Position numbers and translations under genes: made by a program. From Rhodoferax antarcticus ANT.BR (GTDB taxonomy: Bacteria; Pseudomonadota; Gammaproteobacteria; Burkholderiales; Burkholderiaceae_C), in assembly GCF_001938565.1 (NCBI RefSeq), contig NZ_MSYM01000007.1, positions 268,336 through 332,335 on the forward strand: a DNA stretch of 64,000 nucleotides, read 5' to 3'. Positions 48,967 through 57,460 of this stretch are shown piece by piece (position 1 is the first letter of the stretch; every line of letters starts with the position of its first letter). The notes beneath the pieces were generated by a model. The model had not been told where the DNA came from. It saw nothing but the letters and a program-made list of their open reading frames with translations, and ran no database searches.

Positions 48967-49230
48967 TCACCCTTTTTGTTGTGCTTGGTCGCCTCCAGTC
49001 CAGTCGCGCTCACGCTCATCGTGAAACTCACGACCTTGCGCCATGAAGCTCGAACTGAAACTGGCAAAGATATCGCCCAGGCCGGACAAGGTGCCGATCG
49101 CGACCGGGCGCACCACCAGAGTGTTGCCAACACGCTCAACCTCAACGTCCTGCGCGTCATCTACAAAGCCCAACTCTTTGGGGATGCGCATTGCAAGCGA
49201 ATTGCCGCTTTTGAAAACTCTGGTCAACAT
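48967..49230 (-). CDS. vapB: VapB-type AbrB-fold antitoxin (pair 1)
   Basis: An 87-residue protein from ATG 49228-49230, behind AGGAGGTTTGCC. The N-terminus MLTRVFKSGNSLAMRIPKEL is the AbrB/SpoVT swapped-hairpin DNA-binding fold. The acidic tail (HDERERDW) would wrap VapC. An upstream palindrome at 49253-49269 is the likely operator. Confidence 0.88.
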   Translation of the reverse strand: MLTRVFKSGNSLAMRIPKELGFVDDAQDVEVERVGNTLVVRPVAIGTLSGLGDIFASFSSSFMAQGREFHDERERDWTGGDQAQQKG

Positions 49231-49252
49231 GGCAAACCTCCTGAAAACTGCA

Positions 49253-49269
49253 GTATATACAGGATATAC
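49253..49269. promoter_or_regulatory. VapBC-1 operator palindrome
   Basis: GTATAT and ATATAC flank five bases, 23-39 bases before the vapB start. Position and symmetry suit the VapB autorepression site; it probably overlaps the -10 region. Confidence 0.55.
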
Positions 49270-49289
49270 ATAAAACACGGACTCAGCAC

Positions 49290-49410
49290 TGTCAGATTTG
49301 GCTGTACCCAACGAGTTCAGTTTTGCCTGACACATATTTTATGTCAGGCTGGGGTGGTTTATTGAGTTTCCTGACATAATGCCAGCAAGGTTCAGAACCT
49401 AACCTGACAC
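49290..49410. other. Cluster of CTGACA/TGTCAG motifs, res-like recombination or operator site
   Basis: TGTCAG at 49290, the palindrome GCCTGACA-9 nt-TGTCAGGC at 49325-49349, and CCTGACA at 49370 and 49403. The layout of several copies of one half-site within about 120 bases directly before a serine recombinase start at 49424 fits a resolvase res region and its own promoter. Confidence 0.55.
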
Positions 49411-49423
49411 TTCGGAGATCTCT

Positions 49424-49990
49424 ATGGCTGTCGGTCAACAAGTCGGATACATTCGCGCCAGCAGCGCGGGTCAGAATAACCAACGTCAGCTCGAAGGGGT
49501 TGCGCTCGACAGGGTGTTTGACGACAAGGTCAGCGGCAAAGACACAAAACGACCTGGTTTGGAGGCCTGTCTGGGGCACCTGCGAGCTGATGATGTGCTT
49601 CATGTGCACGCCATGGATAGGCTGGCCAGAAGCCTCGACGACCTGCGCAAGTTGGTCCTGGAGCTGACGGCCAGGGGAGTGGTCGTGAAGTTCCATAAAG
49701 AGGGTCTGCGCTTCACCGGCGAAGACAGCCCGATGTCAAACCTAATGTTGTCGATGCTGGGCGCGGTTGCGGAGTTCGAGCGCTCGCTTATTCGTGAGCG
49801 GCAATCTGAGGGGATAGCACTGGCCAAGGTGGCTGGGGCCTACAAGGGTCGCAAGCCGTCCTTAGCACAGGAACAGGTGGCAGAAATTAAGTCGCGGGCA
49901 GCGGCCGGCGAGTCAAAAGCGGCGCTGGCCAGGGACTTTGGTGTGAGTCGCGAGACCGTGTACCAGTACCTGAAGTCCGCCACCGTTTAA
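49424..49990 (+). CDS. Small serine recombinase (resolvase/invertase family)
   Basis: A 188-residue recombinase: catalytic Ser region VGYIRASSAGQNNQRQLEG, Arg-rich HAMDRLARSLDDL, GAVAEFERSLIRERQ, and a C-terminal helix-turn-helix ALARDFGVSRETVYQYL. It matches the Tn3-resolvase/Pin group. ATG 49424. It lies between two clusters of CTGACA motifs, suggesting its sites. No transposase accompanies it, so it could be a relic of a transposon or plasmid. Confidence 0.9.
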   Translation: MAVGQQVGYIRASSAGQNNQRQLEGVALDRVFDDKVSGKDTKRPGLEACLGHLRADDVLHVHAMDRLARSLDDLRKLVLELTARGVVVKFHKEGLRFTGEDSPMSNLMLSMLGAVAEFERSLIRERQSEGIALAKVAGAYKGRKPSLAQEQVAEIKSRAAAGESKAALARDFGVSRETVYQYLKSATV

Positions 49991-50424
49991 CGTTAGCGGC
50001 TCACTTTAAAACTTATACCGCGAAGAATAACTCCCCATAAGTGGGCCTTGAATGCTGCAGGCCTTCTAGAAAATGACATTGGCACGAAATGCTATATCTT
50101 TAACCGTCATGCGAATGCTGTGACAGCCGGCACTTCCGCCAGAGTCATCTGATGCACGGATTTGCTCATTCGAGTGCACTTTTTGCGCTTCGTAAGCATA
50201 GAGCGTGCTTCTGGGCATTTGCCCGAACTGTGGAGGCGAACTCATTGTTGGACGAAGCCGCTACGCGGAGTAACTCCCAGCCGCCGCCCCACGATCTATT
50301 CTGCAGCCCCACGCTCTGCATACCGAGACGTGACTTTGCAACCCATCGTGAGGGACTTCCAGCATGGACATGCTGTTCATTGAACGCATGAATATTGATG
50401 GGTGCGGGCAGCGGTCCAAATAAT

Positions 50425-50465
50425 GGGGCATCCGTGGTGTGCTCTGAAAATTCCGCGGACGCCCC
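50425..50465. repeat. Imperfect inverted repeat, hairpin
   Basis: GGGGCATCCG (50425-50434) and CGGACGCCCC (50456-50465) pair at nine of ten positions around a 21-base loop. Could be a structured element or a transposon end. Confidence 0.45.
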
Positions 50466-50564
50466 TAAACACCGGCTGCTGCGCGGCGTTGCCGATACCG
50501 TGCACAACGCCACTTCCGAAACGCCATAACACCTGCGTCAGCGCATGCCTGATCCCGCAAACCA

Positions 50565-50592
50565 CTGACAGCGTGTCAGGCAACTTCTGACA
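50565..50592. other. Second CTGACA/TGTCAG cluster
   Basis: CTGACA at 50565-50570, TGTCAG at 50574-50579 and CTGACA at 50587-50592 repeat the motif found at 49290-49410 on the other side of the recombinase. The spacing is tighter than in the first cluster. Confidence 0.5.
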
Positions 50593-50698
50593 CAAGATCG
50601 GTCTATTCGCCGACTTTAGCTTTTGAAGCGGCAGGGATACAGTTCAATTCAACGATTTGCAATTCGCAAAGCGTGTTTGACAGAAGCAGGAGCACACC

Positions 50699-50935
50699 AT
50701 GACCACCACCGCTACCGAAGCACTGAACCCGTTCAGCTTGATGATGGAGCCTGAGCTTGTGCTGCAGGCCATGGCGCATTCCCAGCAACTGCGGTCCTTG
50801 CGCCGCCACAAACTGCGCCCGCTGGACAAACCGCTGATTCCCTACACCTCAGCCGCACTGGCCAGCCGCGCCGCCTATGACGCGATGATTGACGCACAAG
50901 ACGTTGACGCCCAGGACGACTACCTGTTGAACTGA
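50699..50935 (+). CDS. Small hypothetical protein, 78 residues
   Basis: MTTTATEALNPFSLMMEPEL opens the frame, with AGGAGCACACC upstream as a good ribosome site. The middle reads RRHKLRPLDKPLIPYTSAAL and the end is acidic. I recall similar small proteins (NPFSLMM ... RPLDKPLIP) in Comamonadaceae but know no function. Likely real. Confidence 0.65.
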   Translation: MTTTATEALNPFSLMMEPELVLQAMAHSQQLRSLRRHKLRPLDKPLIPYTSAALASRAAYDAMIDAQDVDAQDDYLLN

Positions 50936-51050
50936 GCCCCTCACTGGCGGGCCACCTGCGCCAGCCAAGCCGCCAAAAAAGCGCTGCTCCCGCGCCACAG
51001 CAGCCGCCCTGGCACCCAGCCAGACCACATTCGGCTTGACTTCAATACTA

Positions 51051-51110
51051 TGATGTTTATAGCTACTAGCGCTTATTCAATAAGGGCTAGAATGGTTTTT
51101 TACATATAAG
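51051..51110 (+). repeat. Dispersed intergenic repeat, copy 7
   Basis: Reads ATAGCTACTAGCGCTTATTC, then AATAAGGGCTAGAATGG and a TTTTTTACATATAAG tail ending 16 bases before the next start codon. AGCGCTTATT/AATAAGGGCT is a near-perfect palindrome. Confidence 0.8.
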
Positions 51111-51126
51111 ATTTGAGGTCGACATC

Positions 51127-52164
51127 ATGGGTTACTCAGCCGCTCCTACCCGCTACGACAGCATGGCCTACCGCAGTTGCGGCGCCAGCGGCCTGAAACT
51201 GCCTGCCATCACCCTGGGCCTGTGGCACAACTTTGGCGATGCCACGCCGTTTCAGACGCAGCGCGACATGCTGCGCACCGCGTTTGATGCCGGCATCACA
51301 CATTTCGATCTGGCCAACAACTACGGCCCGCCCTACGGCAGCGCCGAAACCAACTTTGGTGAACACCTGCGCCGTGACTTCAAACCGTATCGCGATGAGC
51401 TGGTCATCTCCAGCAAGGCCGGCTACGACATGTGGCCCGGCCCCTACGGCCAGGGCGGCGGCTCGCGCAAATATGTGCTGGCCAGCCTGGATCAGAGCTT
51501 GAAGCGCATGGGGCTGGACTATGTCGATATTTTTTACAGCCACCGCTTTGACCCGCACACGCCGCTGGAAGAAACTTGTGGCGCCCTCGCCACGGCCGTG
51601 CAGCAGGGCAAGGCGCTGTACGTGGGTGTCAGCAGTTATTCAGCCGCCAAAACCCGCGAAGCCCACGCTATTCTGCAAAGCATGGGTGTGCGAGCGCTGA
51701 TTCATCAACCGTCTTACAGCCTGCTAAATCGCTGGGTTGAGGAAGACTTGCTGGATGCTCTGGGCGAACTCGGCATGGGCTGTATTGCCTTCAGTGCGCT
51801 GGCGCAAGGTTTGCTGAGCGACAAATACCTGAACGGCGTGCCCGCCGACGCCCGCATCAACCAGCCCGGCGGCGGCTCGTTCAAGCCGGATTTCCTAAAC
51901 GAGAAAAACCTGCAACATGTGCGCGCGCTGAGCGACATGGCGCTGGCCCGCGGCCAGAGCCTAGCGCAGATGGCCACCGCCTGGGTGCTGCGCGACGCAC
52001 GGGTGACCTCGGCCTTGATTGGCGCCAGCAAGCCAGAGCAGATCACCGAGCTGCTGGGCGCACTGAAAAACCTGACGTTCTCACCCGAAGAGTTGGCGCG
52101 CATTGACCAACAAGCGGTGGACGGCGGCATCAACCTGTGGCAACGCTCCTCGGCATCAAGCTGA
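51127..52164 (+). CDS. yghZ: L-glyceraldehyde 3-phosphate reductase (YghZ-type aldo/keto reductase)
   Basis: A 345-residue aldo/keto reductase: GLKLPAITLGLWHNFGD at the start, HFDLANNYGPPYGSAE with catalytic Asp/Tyr, SSKAGYDMWPGPYGQGG with catalytic Lys, and VSSYSAAKTREA. The GPYG/GGGSRKY stretch is characteristic of YghZ/GPR. Uses NADPH on L-glyceraldehyde 3-phosphate and methylglyoxal. Start ATG 51127 behind a TTGAGGTCGAC site. Confidence 0.9.
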   Translation: MGYSAAPTRYDSMAYRSCGASGLKLPAITLGLWHNFGDATPFQTQRDMLRTAFDAGITHFDLANNYGPPYGSAETNFGEHLRRDFKPYRDELVISSKAGYDMWPGPYGQGGGSRKYVLASLDQSLKRMGLDYVDIFYSHRFDPHTPLEETCGALATAVQQGKALYVGVSSYSAAKTREAHAILQSMGVRALIHQPSYSLLNRWVEEDLLDALGELGMGCIAFSALAQGLLSDKYLNGVPADARINQPGGGSFKPDFLNEKNLQHVRALSDMALARGQSLAQMATAWVLRDARVTSALIGASKPEQITELLGALKNLTFSPEELARIDQQAVDGGINLWQRSSASS

Positions 52165-52246
52165 TGCGCCAGCAGCGCCACGTCGTGGGAAAGATGGCGG
52201 GCGTGCCCGCAATGGATCACCGGGCAGCCTGGCAAACCCTGCGCGC

Positions 52247-53113
52247 ATGACAAGGTCTGGCCGCGCCAGCCTGCTAGCCCTTGGTGCTATCGGGCTGTGG
52301 AGCAGTCTGGCCACGCTGGGTGTGGCGCTGGGCCATGTGCCGCCGTTTTAGCTGACTGGCTTGTCGCTACTGATTGGCAGCCTGATTGCGTTGCCAATGT
52401 CGGGCTTCAACCTCTCACGCTGGAAAGTGCCTTTATCGACGCTCGCCCTGGGTATTTACGGCCTCTTCAGTTATCACTTTTTACTTTTCCTGGCGCTACG
52501 CCATGCGCCACCCGTGCAGGCCAATCTGGTGAATTACCTGTGGCCGCTGCTGATGGTGGTGCTCTCGCCAGTCCTGCTGCCAGGCATGACACTGCGCCCG
52601 GTGCATGTTTTTGCCACGCTGCTGGGCTTTGCCGGGGCGGCGGCGGTGATTCTGGGTGGTTCCTCTGTGGGCAGCGGCTCTGAGGGCAGCACGGCGGTCT
52701 GGGCCTGGGGCTACCTGCCCGCATTGGCGGCGGCTTTCATCTGGGCCAGTTACTCGCTGCTGACCAAGCGGGTGGCCGCGTTTCCGACAGCAGCCATCGG
52801 CAGCTTCGCTTTGGCTTCAGGCGTTTTGTCGCTGCTGTGCCATGCGCTGATGGAGCCTGCCGTGTCTTTGAGCCTGCGCGACTGGTCGCTGGTAACCGTG
52901 ATCGGGCTGGGGCCCATGGGCGCGGCGTTTTTTCTGTGGGACAAGGCTTTGAAGCTGGGTGACACGCGGCACATTGGCATCTTGAGCTACCTGACGCCGC
53001 TGCTGTCCACCGCCGTGCTGATCGCGGTGAGCGACAAGCCCCTGACCTGGAACGTTGGCCTGGCCACGGCAATGATCATCGCTGCAGCCTGGCTGGGCAC
53101 CCGGGCACGGTAA
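52247..53113 (+). pseudogene. EamA/DMT-family transporter with an in-frame TAG
   Basis: From ATG 52247 the frame reads LLALGAIGLWSSLATLGVAL, then TAG at 52349-52351 after VPPF, then continues in frame LTGLSLLIGSLIALP to a TAA at 53111. The repaired protein has ten helices and resembles YddG-type aromatic amino acid exporters (two EamA repeats, for example LVNYLWPLLMVVLSPVLLP). TTG to TAG is the simplest change. A restart within the second part would lose the first helix. The only lesion is this stop. Confidence 0.8.
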
Positions 53114-53136
53114 GCCCCGGGGCACTTCCCGGCAAG

Positions 53137-55287
53137 TCAAAATTTCGCCTCGACAAAGCCCGCGAACTGGTACTGGTTTTTTCCAGCCAGCTTGGCCTGG
53201 TACATCGCCAGGTCGGCTTGGCGCAGCAATTGCTCCGGGTTCAACGCTTTGGCCTGCGGGAAAAACGTCACCCCAACGCTGGCTGACACCTGCAACAACG
53301 ATGTGCCAAACATGACCGGCTGGTTGGCAGCCGCAAGCAGGCGCTGCAGCAGCGGGTCGCAGTCGCTCTCATGCGCCAGATCCACAATCACTGCGGCAAA
53401 TTCATCACCGCCCAGGCGCGAGAGCGTGTCTGAGTCGCGCAGCGCCTGACGCATGCGCTGTGCCAGGGTAATCAGCAGGTGGTCGCCCGCCTCATGACCA
53501 TAGGTGTCATTGATGGCCTTGAAGCCGTCCAGATCAACAAACGCCACACCAATCTTTTGTTTGCGCCGGATCGCCTGCGCCATGGCGTGCCGCAGCCGGT
53601 CAGCATGCAAAGCCCGGTTGGGCAGCCCTGTGAGCGCGTCAAAGTGGGCCAACTGGTCAAGCCGCTTTTCATGCACTTTGCGCTCGGTGATGTCTGAAAA
53701 CAGCGCGACATACTGCATCACCTGGCCAAACTGGTCGTGCACAGCGCTGATATGCAGCAGCTGCGCGTAGACCTCACCGTCTTTGCGGCGGCTCCACAAC
53801 TCGCCTGACCAACTGCCTTGCTGCACCAGGCTTTGCCACAACTCCTGGTAAAACAGCGGCGAATTGCGGTCCGAGTTCAGCATGCTGGGCGTGTGGCCCT
53901 GCACTTCCTCGCGGCTGTAGCCGGTGATGCGGCTGAAGGCGGCGTTGACATCCATGATGCAACCATCAGGCTGGGTGATCATGATGCCTTCGAGCGCGTG
54001 GCTGAACACGCTGGCGGCCACGCGCGACTGCTCCTGAGCGTGCTTGCGCTGCGAAATATCGCGGATGGATACATGGATGGCTGGCTGACCGCCATACACC
54101 AAGGCCGTGCCCTGCACCTCCACGTCAAATTCACTGCCGTCCAGGCGCACAAAGCGCGACTCCACCAGGGGCTCAATGGGTTGACCCGCTTCGATGGCTC
54201 CCCGGCGCGACAACTGCTGCCCCAAGTAGGTCGGCGCAATGCGGTCTTGTGCGGAGGTACCCAGCAAATCGGTATCCGATCGCGCGCCAAACAAGCGCAG
54301 CGCCGCCGGGTTGGCATACAAAATGCTGCCATTGCGGTGCACCAGAACCGCTTCGGGGGTGTGCTCGGCCAGCGCCCGAAAACTGGCTTCGTTGGCCTGC
54401 AATTGCTCTGTCACCTGGTGGCGATCCACCGCCAGACCGGCCAAGCGGGCCAACTGCGCCAGCAGGTCCAGACCAACCGGGTCAGGTTGGGTGGGCAAAG
54501 CTGCGTAGACCAACAGCACCCCCAGCATCTTGCCATCGGCATTGGCAAAGGGCTGGGCTGCGCAGTGCAGGGCAGTCGCAACACAAGGCATTTGTCCGGC
54601 CTGCACCGGCTGACCCTCCACCGCGCCAATGACAGCGCTGCTCAGGCCAGCCGCTGCGGCCACTCGCCAGACTAACCCGCCTGCACCAGGAGTCACCAGC
54701 GCCATCAGACACGCCTGCTCGGGTTGCAAAACCCGCAAGCCGTCGACCAGCACCCGCAGCAAGTGTGACAACTCAGCCCTATGCGCCAGCAGCTCCAGCG
54801 TGCGGCTGCGCAACTGCTCAAACTGCGACAGCTGCCAGCACGCGGTCACGTTGCGGGCAATGCCCAAAACACCGTTGGGTGTGCCGTCCGGATCGCGCAA
54901 GGCCACCTTGGTGATTTCCAGCAACGCGCGCCCATTGCCGCCGACCGCGCTGGCCCATAACTCTTTGACCACCGGCTGGGTGGCGCGCAGGCTGGCCAGA
55001 TCACTCTCACGGTAGCGTTGTGCATCTTCGGGGTTGTAGAGGTCGTCGTCCAACTTGCCGCATAACCGGGCTTCTGGCAAGCCCATAAAGACCTCAAAAG
55101 CCGGGTTGCAGGCCCGGTAGCGCCCCTGGGGGTCTTTGAGCCAGACCATCTGCGCCACGTTTTGAAATAGGCTCTGAAAACGCTGACGCGATGCCACCAG
55201 CGCCGACGGGCGCCCCGCCAGGCCCATGCCCTCGTTACCAAGGTTTGCCAGCAGCTGGGTAAAAAGATCAATCAACACATGCGCCAA
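53137..55287 (-). CDS. Multi-sensor diguanylate cyclase (PAS, GAF, PAS, PAS, GGDEF)
   Basis: A 716-residue soluble protein. PAS at about 35-160 (QMVWLKDPQGRYRACNPAFE), a GAF-like region to about 310, PAS at 310-430 and 430-550 (LEGIMITQPDGCIMDVNAAF), then GGDEF with active site RLGGDEFAAVI and RDSD as an RxxD inhibitory site. Probably an active, feedback-inhibited c-di-GMP synthase. The start is uncertain: the longest frame uses TTG at 55285-55287; a later internal start near residue 20 is possible. Confidence 0.85.
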   Translation of the reverse strand: MAHVLIDLFTQLLANLGNEGMGLAGRPSALVASRQRFQSLFQNVAQMVWLKDPQGRYRACNPAFEVFMGLPEARLCGKLDDDLYNPEDAQRYRESDLASLRATQPVVKELWASAVGGNGRALLEITKVALRDPDGTPNGVLGIARNVTACWQLSQFEQLRSRTLELLAHRAELSHLLRVLVDGLRVLQPEQACLMALVTPGAGGLVWRVAAAAGLSSAVIGAVEGQPVQAGQMPCVATALHCAAQPFANADGKMLGVLLVYAALPTQPDPVGLDLLAQLARLAGLAVDRHQVTEQLQANEASFRALAEHTPEAVLVHRNGSILYANPAALRLFGARSDTDLLGTSAQDRIAPTYLGQQLSRRGAIEAGQPIEPLVESRFVRLDGSEFDVEVQGTALVYGGQPAIHVSIRDISQRKHAQEQSRVAASVFSHALEGIMITQPDGCIMDVNAAFSRITGYSREEVQGHTPSMLNSDRNSPLFYQELWQSLVQQGSWSGELWSRRKDGEVYAQLLHISAVHDQFGQVMQYVALFSDITERKVHEKRLDQLAHFDALTGLPNRALHADRLRHAMAQAIRRKQKIGVAFVDLDGFKAINDTYGHEAGDHLLITLAQRMRQALRDSDTLSRLGGDEFAAVIVDLAHESDCDPLLQRLLAAANQPVMFGTSLLQVSASVGVTFFPQAKALNPEQLLRQADLAMYQAKLAGKNQYQFAGFVEAKF

Positions 55288-55520
55288 TGCGAATCCAGTG
55301 CAGCACGCCGGGGGGCACTAGCAACGCACGCGTAAAAAAAAGCCAACAGGAGGATTCTCACCAGCATTACGCCTTGATTATTGTTGATCAGTCGACAAAG
55401 TTGGCGCAATTTACGCTGAAATCAGCGTCTTGCCTATCCCCCAAATGGGGGATACGCTGTCCGCCAGACCGTGCCGGGGCCTCTGGTTAAACTACTGTGC
55501 ACACTTGCAGGAGTTGGAAA

Positions 55521-55940
55521 ATGAAGATATTGTTAGCCGTTGACGGGAGCACCTATACCAAAAAGATGCTGGCTTATATGGCGGCGCACGAGTTGTTCTC
55601 GGCAACGAATGAATACACCGCCGTCACGGCCCAGATGGCGTTGCCCTCACAAGCACGCACTGCACTGGGCAGGGAACTGGTCCACAAGTATTACGAAGAC
55701 GAAGGTCAGCGGGTGATGGCACCAGTCACCAAATACCTGTTGCGCCATGGCATTACTGCTAAATGCCTCTGGAAAACTGGCAAACCTGGTGAATTCATCT
55801 CCAAAACGGCCACAGAAGGCAACTTTGACTTGGTGGTGATGGGATCCCACGGCCACGGCGCGTTTATGAACCTGGTGATGGGCTCGGTGGCTACCGAGGT
55901 GCTGGCAGGCTGCAAGGTGCCGGTTCTGATCGTCCGCTAA
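55521..55940 (+). CDS. Universal stress protein family
   Basis: A 139-residue UspA-type protein: MKILLAVDGSTYTKKML at the start and the nucleotide loop MGSHGHGAFMNLVMGSVATE (G-x2-G-x9-G-S) with VPVLIVR at the end, suggesting ATP binding. ATG 55521 follows CAGGAGTTGGAAA. Confidence 0.92.
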   Translation: MKILLAVDGSTYTKKMLAYMAAHELFSATNEYTAVTAQMALPSQARTALGRELVHKYYEDEGQRVMAPVTKYLLRHGITAKCLWKTGKPGEFISKTATEGNFDLVVMGSHGHGAFMNLVMGSVATEVLAGCKVPVLIVR

Positions 55941-55973
55941 ACCACTTAGCGCTAAACGCTAAACCGCTACTTA

Positions 55974-56025
55974 TTAAGTAGCTACTTGCGCTTTATCTGT
56001 AAGGGCTAGCGGGCGTTTAAGCCCT
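55974..56025 (+). repeat. Dispersed intergenic repeat, copy 8
   Basis: Reads GTAGCTACTTGCGCTTTATC, then TGTAAGGGCTAGCGGG. It overlaps the 3' end of the tetR-type gene on the other strand; the CTAG inside it supplies that gene's TAG stop. Confidence 0.8.
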
Positions 56026-56623
56026 CAAAACAGGTGGTCAACACCATCTCCATAATTTGCTCGTCGGGGAACAGCCCACCCATCTGCAAAAACTCCACCA
56101 CCGAGTCGCAGGCGCGCGCATAGAAGGTGTACAGGATGGCAATGGCAGGCAAAGTCGGGCTGAGCTCGTTGCGCGCTTGCGCCGCCTCGATCCAGCCGCC
56201 GAGCTGATCGCTGATCTCCATCAAACCGTCCATGTAATCCGGATTACCCATCAGGGTGGCGCGCAAGCTCGAATTCTGGCTGGGCAGGGTGGGCATATCG
56301 CCGGCGAGTTTGACCTGCAACACCCAGCGCACCACAGCGCGCAGGTTCTCCACCGGGGCGGCATCAGCGGGCAGTTCGCTGATGAAATCCTGCGCGCGGC
56401 GCATCACTCGCACCATGGCAGCGGCGGCCAGGTCTTCTTTGCTGGGAAAGTGTTTGTACAGGCTGGCTTTGGCAATGCCCACCTGGGCGGCCACTTCGTC
56501 CACCGTCATGGCGTCGAAACCTTTTTCAGCCAGCAAGCGGTTTACTGCGTGAACAATGGCGTCTTCGCGGACCTGCAGCATACGTTGCTTGAAAGAGGCT
56601 TTGGGGGTAGTAATAGCATTCAT
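56006..56623 (-). CDS. TetR/AcrR family transcriptional regulator
   Basis: A 205-residue regulator with the N-terminal helix-turn-helix MTVDEVAAQVGIAKASLYKH near residue 40-60 and a ligand domain following (ending EMVLTTCFEGLNAR). The TAG stop falls inside dispersed repeat copy 8. Target genes not evident; neighbours are usp (convergent) and a decayed LysR. Confidence 0.9.
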   Translation of the reverse strand: MNAITTPKASFKQRMLQVREDAIVHAVNRLLAEKGFDAMTVDEVAAQVGIAKASLYKHFPSKEDLAAAAMVRVMRRAQDFISELPADAAPVENLRAVVRWVLQVKLAGDMPTLPSQNSSLRATLMGNPDYMDGLMEISDQLGGWIEAAQARNELSPTLPAIAILYTFYARACDSVVEFLQMGGLFPDEQIMEMVLTTCFEGLNAR

Positions 56624-56645
56624 GGCCTTATTCTAGCCCAAGGCT

Positions 56646-56870
56646 TTACTTTATGGCCAGTCTGACTGTTTTACTACCAACTGGTTTAGATTCATGCAGC
56701 GGCGGCAGGAGAGCCGTATTCATTGCGCTCTTGAGCGCGTGTGTCAGTGCGTCCAGCACCGCTGAGTTGAGATTCCAACAGTGCCAACACAACGCCAGCA
56801 CAAAGCGAGGCCTAGGCAGCAGATCAACCAGCCGGCCACCATGCAGGCTCATGCACCTTGAGTTCGGGCC
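56646..56870 (-). pseudogene. C-terminal remnant of an ArgP-like LysR regulator
   Basis: The frame ends with GGRLVDLLPRPRFVLALCWH and then WNLNSAVLDALTHALKSA, matching the last helix-strand region of ArgP/IciA-type LysR proteins (GRLVEL-PxxPLDVxLYWQHW ... LDALTxAL). No helix-turn-helix or earlier ligand domain is found upstream, so only the C-terminal ~65 residues survive. The rest of the gap 56871-57011 shows no gene. Confidence 0.45.
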
Positions 56871-57011
56871 GCACACGCACACCCCAGGCTGCCAACACGC
56901 ACGCCAGCCGTACGGCTCTAGACAGAGTACAAAAAAAAGACCTTTTACCCGCTTTTGGCGCTTTAGCAGGCCATGCCATACTGCAAAATAATGAGCAGAA
57001 CCGGAGACTTC

Positions 57012-57386
57012 ATGACACTGCAATACCAACTCAAACACGGCAACTACCATTTGTACGACCTGAGCACCCCCGCCAGCCGGATCACCGGCGAGCATCGGTT
57101 GCGGCTCAAATCAGACACCATTGCCATCGCGTTTGATGCCAGCACTGGCGCGCTGCGTGAACATGGCAGCCCGATGCGCATCCATTCCTGGGCCGCCAAT
57201 GCCCGTCGACGGCTACGGGCCTCGGGCGCGCTGGCCAAAGCCAATGACATCGTGGTGGTGTCTGGCCCGCTGCCGGTGGATGAAATCAACAAGTGCCTGA
57301 AGATCAACGGCTACTGCCGTGACATGTTCACCCGGCTGTCCAGCCTGCCGCACGGCAAACGGGTCACGTGCCCAGCGCAGCAGTGA
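57012..57386 (+). CDS. Hypothetical protein, 124 residues
   Basis: From ATG 57012 (MTLQYQLKHGNYHLYDLSTP), preceded by CCGGAGACTTC. The product is basic, with LRLKSDTIAIAFDASTGALR and KCLKINGYCRDMFTRL. No family recognised. Convergent with the LysR gene that follows. Ribosome site and codon pattern suggest a real gene. Confidence 0.6.
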   Translation: MTLQYQLKHGNYHLYDLSTPASRITGEHRLRLKSDTIAIAFDASTGALREHGSPMRIHSWAANARRRLRASGALAKANDIVVVSGPLPVDEINKCLKINGYCRDMFTRLSSLPHGKRVTCPAQQ

Positions 57387-57387
57387 A

Positions 57388-57448
57388 CCCTATTAAATAA
57401 GTAGCTTCTACCGCTTATAGAATAAGGGCTAGAGGCCAAAAACACGCC
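57388..57448 (+). repeat. Dispersed intergenic repeat, copy 9
   Basis: Reads AAGTAGCTTCTACCGCTTAT, then AGAATAAGGGCTAGAGGCC. Sits between two convergent genes where it could act as a bidirectional hairpin. Confidence 0.8.
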
Positions 57449-57460
57449 TAAATCATGGCC

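Larger units (their letters stand above)
49991..50698. other. 708-bp stretch without a credible gene
   Basis: No frame here has family resemblance or a ribosome site. It contains an imperfect inverted repeat at 50425-50465, three CTGACA/TGTCAG motifs at 50565-50592, and a small TTGC/GCAA palindrome near 50658. Composition is less GC-rich than neighbours. Probably the remainder of the mobile element that brought the recombinase. Confidence 0.5.

Noticed and set aside
49985..50160. Integron attC-like site after the recombinase
   Set aside because: A GTTAGCG string occurs, but no paired inverse core or tyrosine integrase is present.
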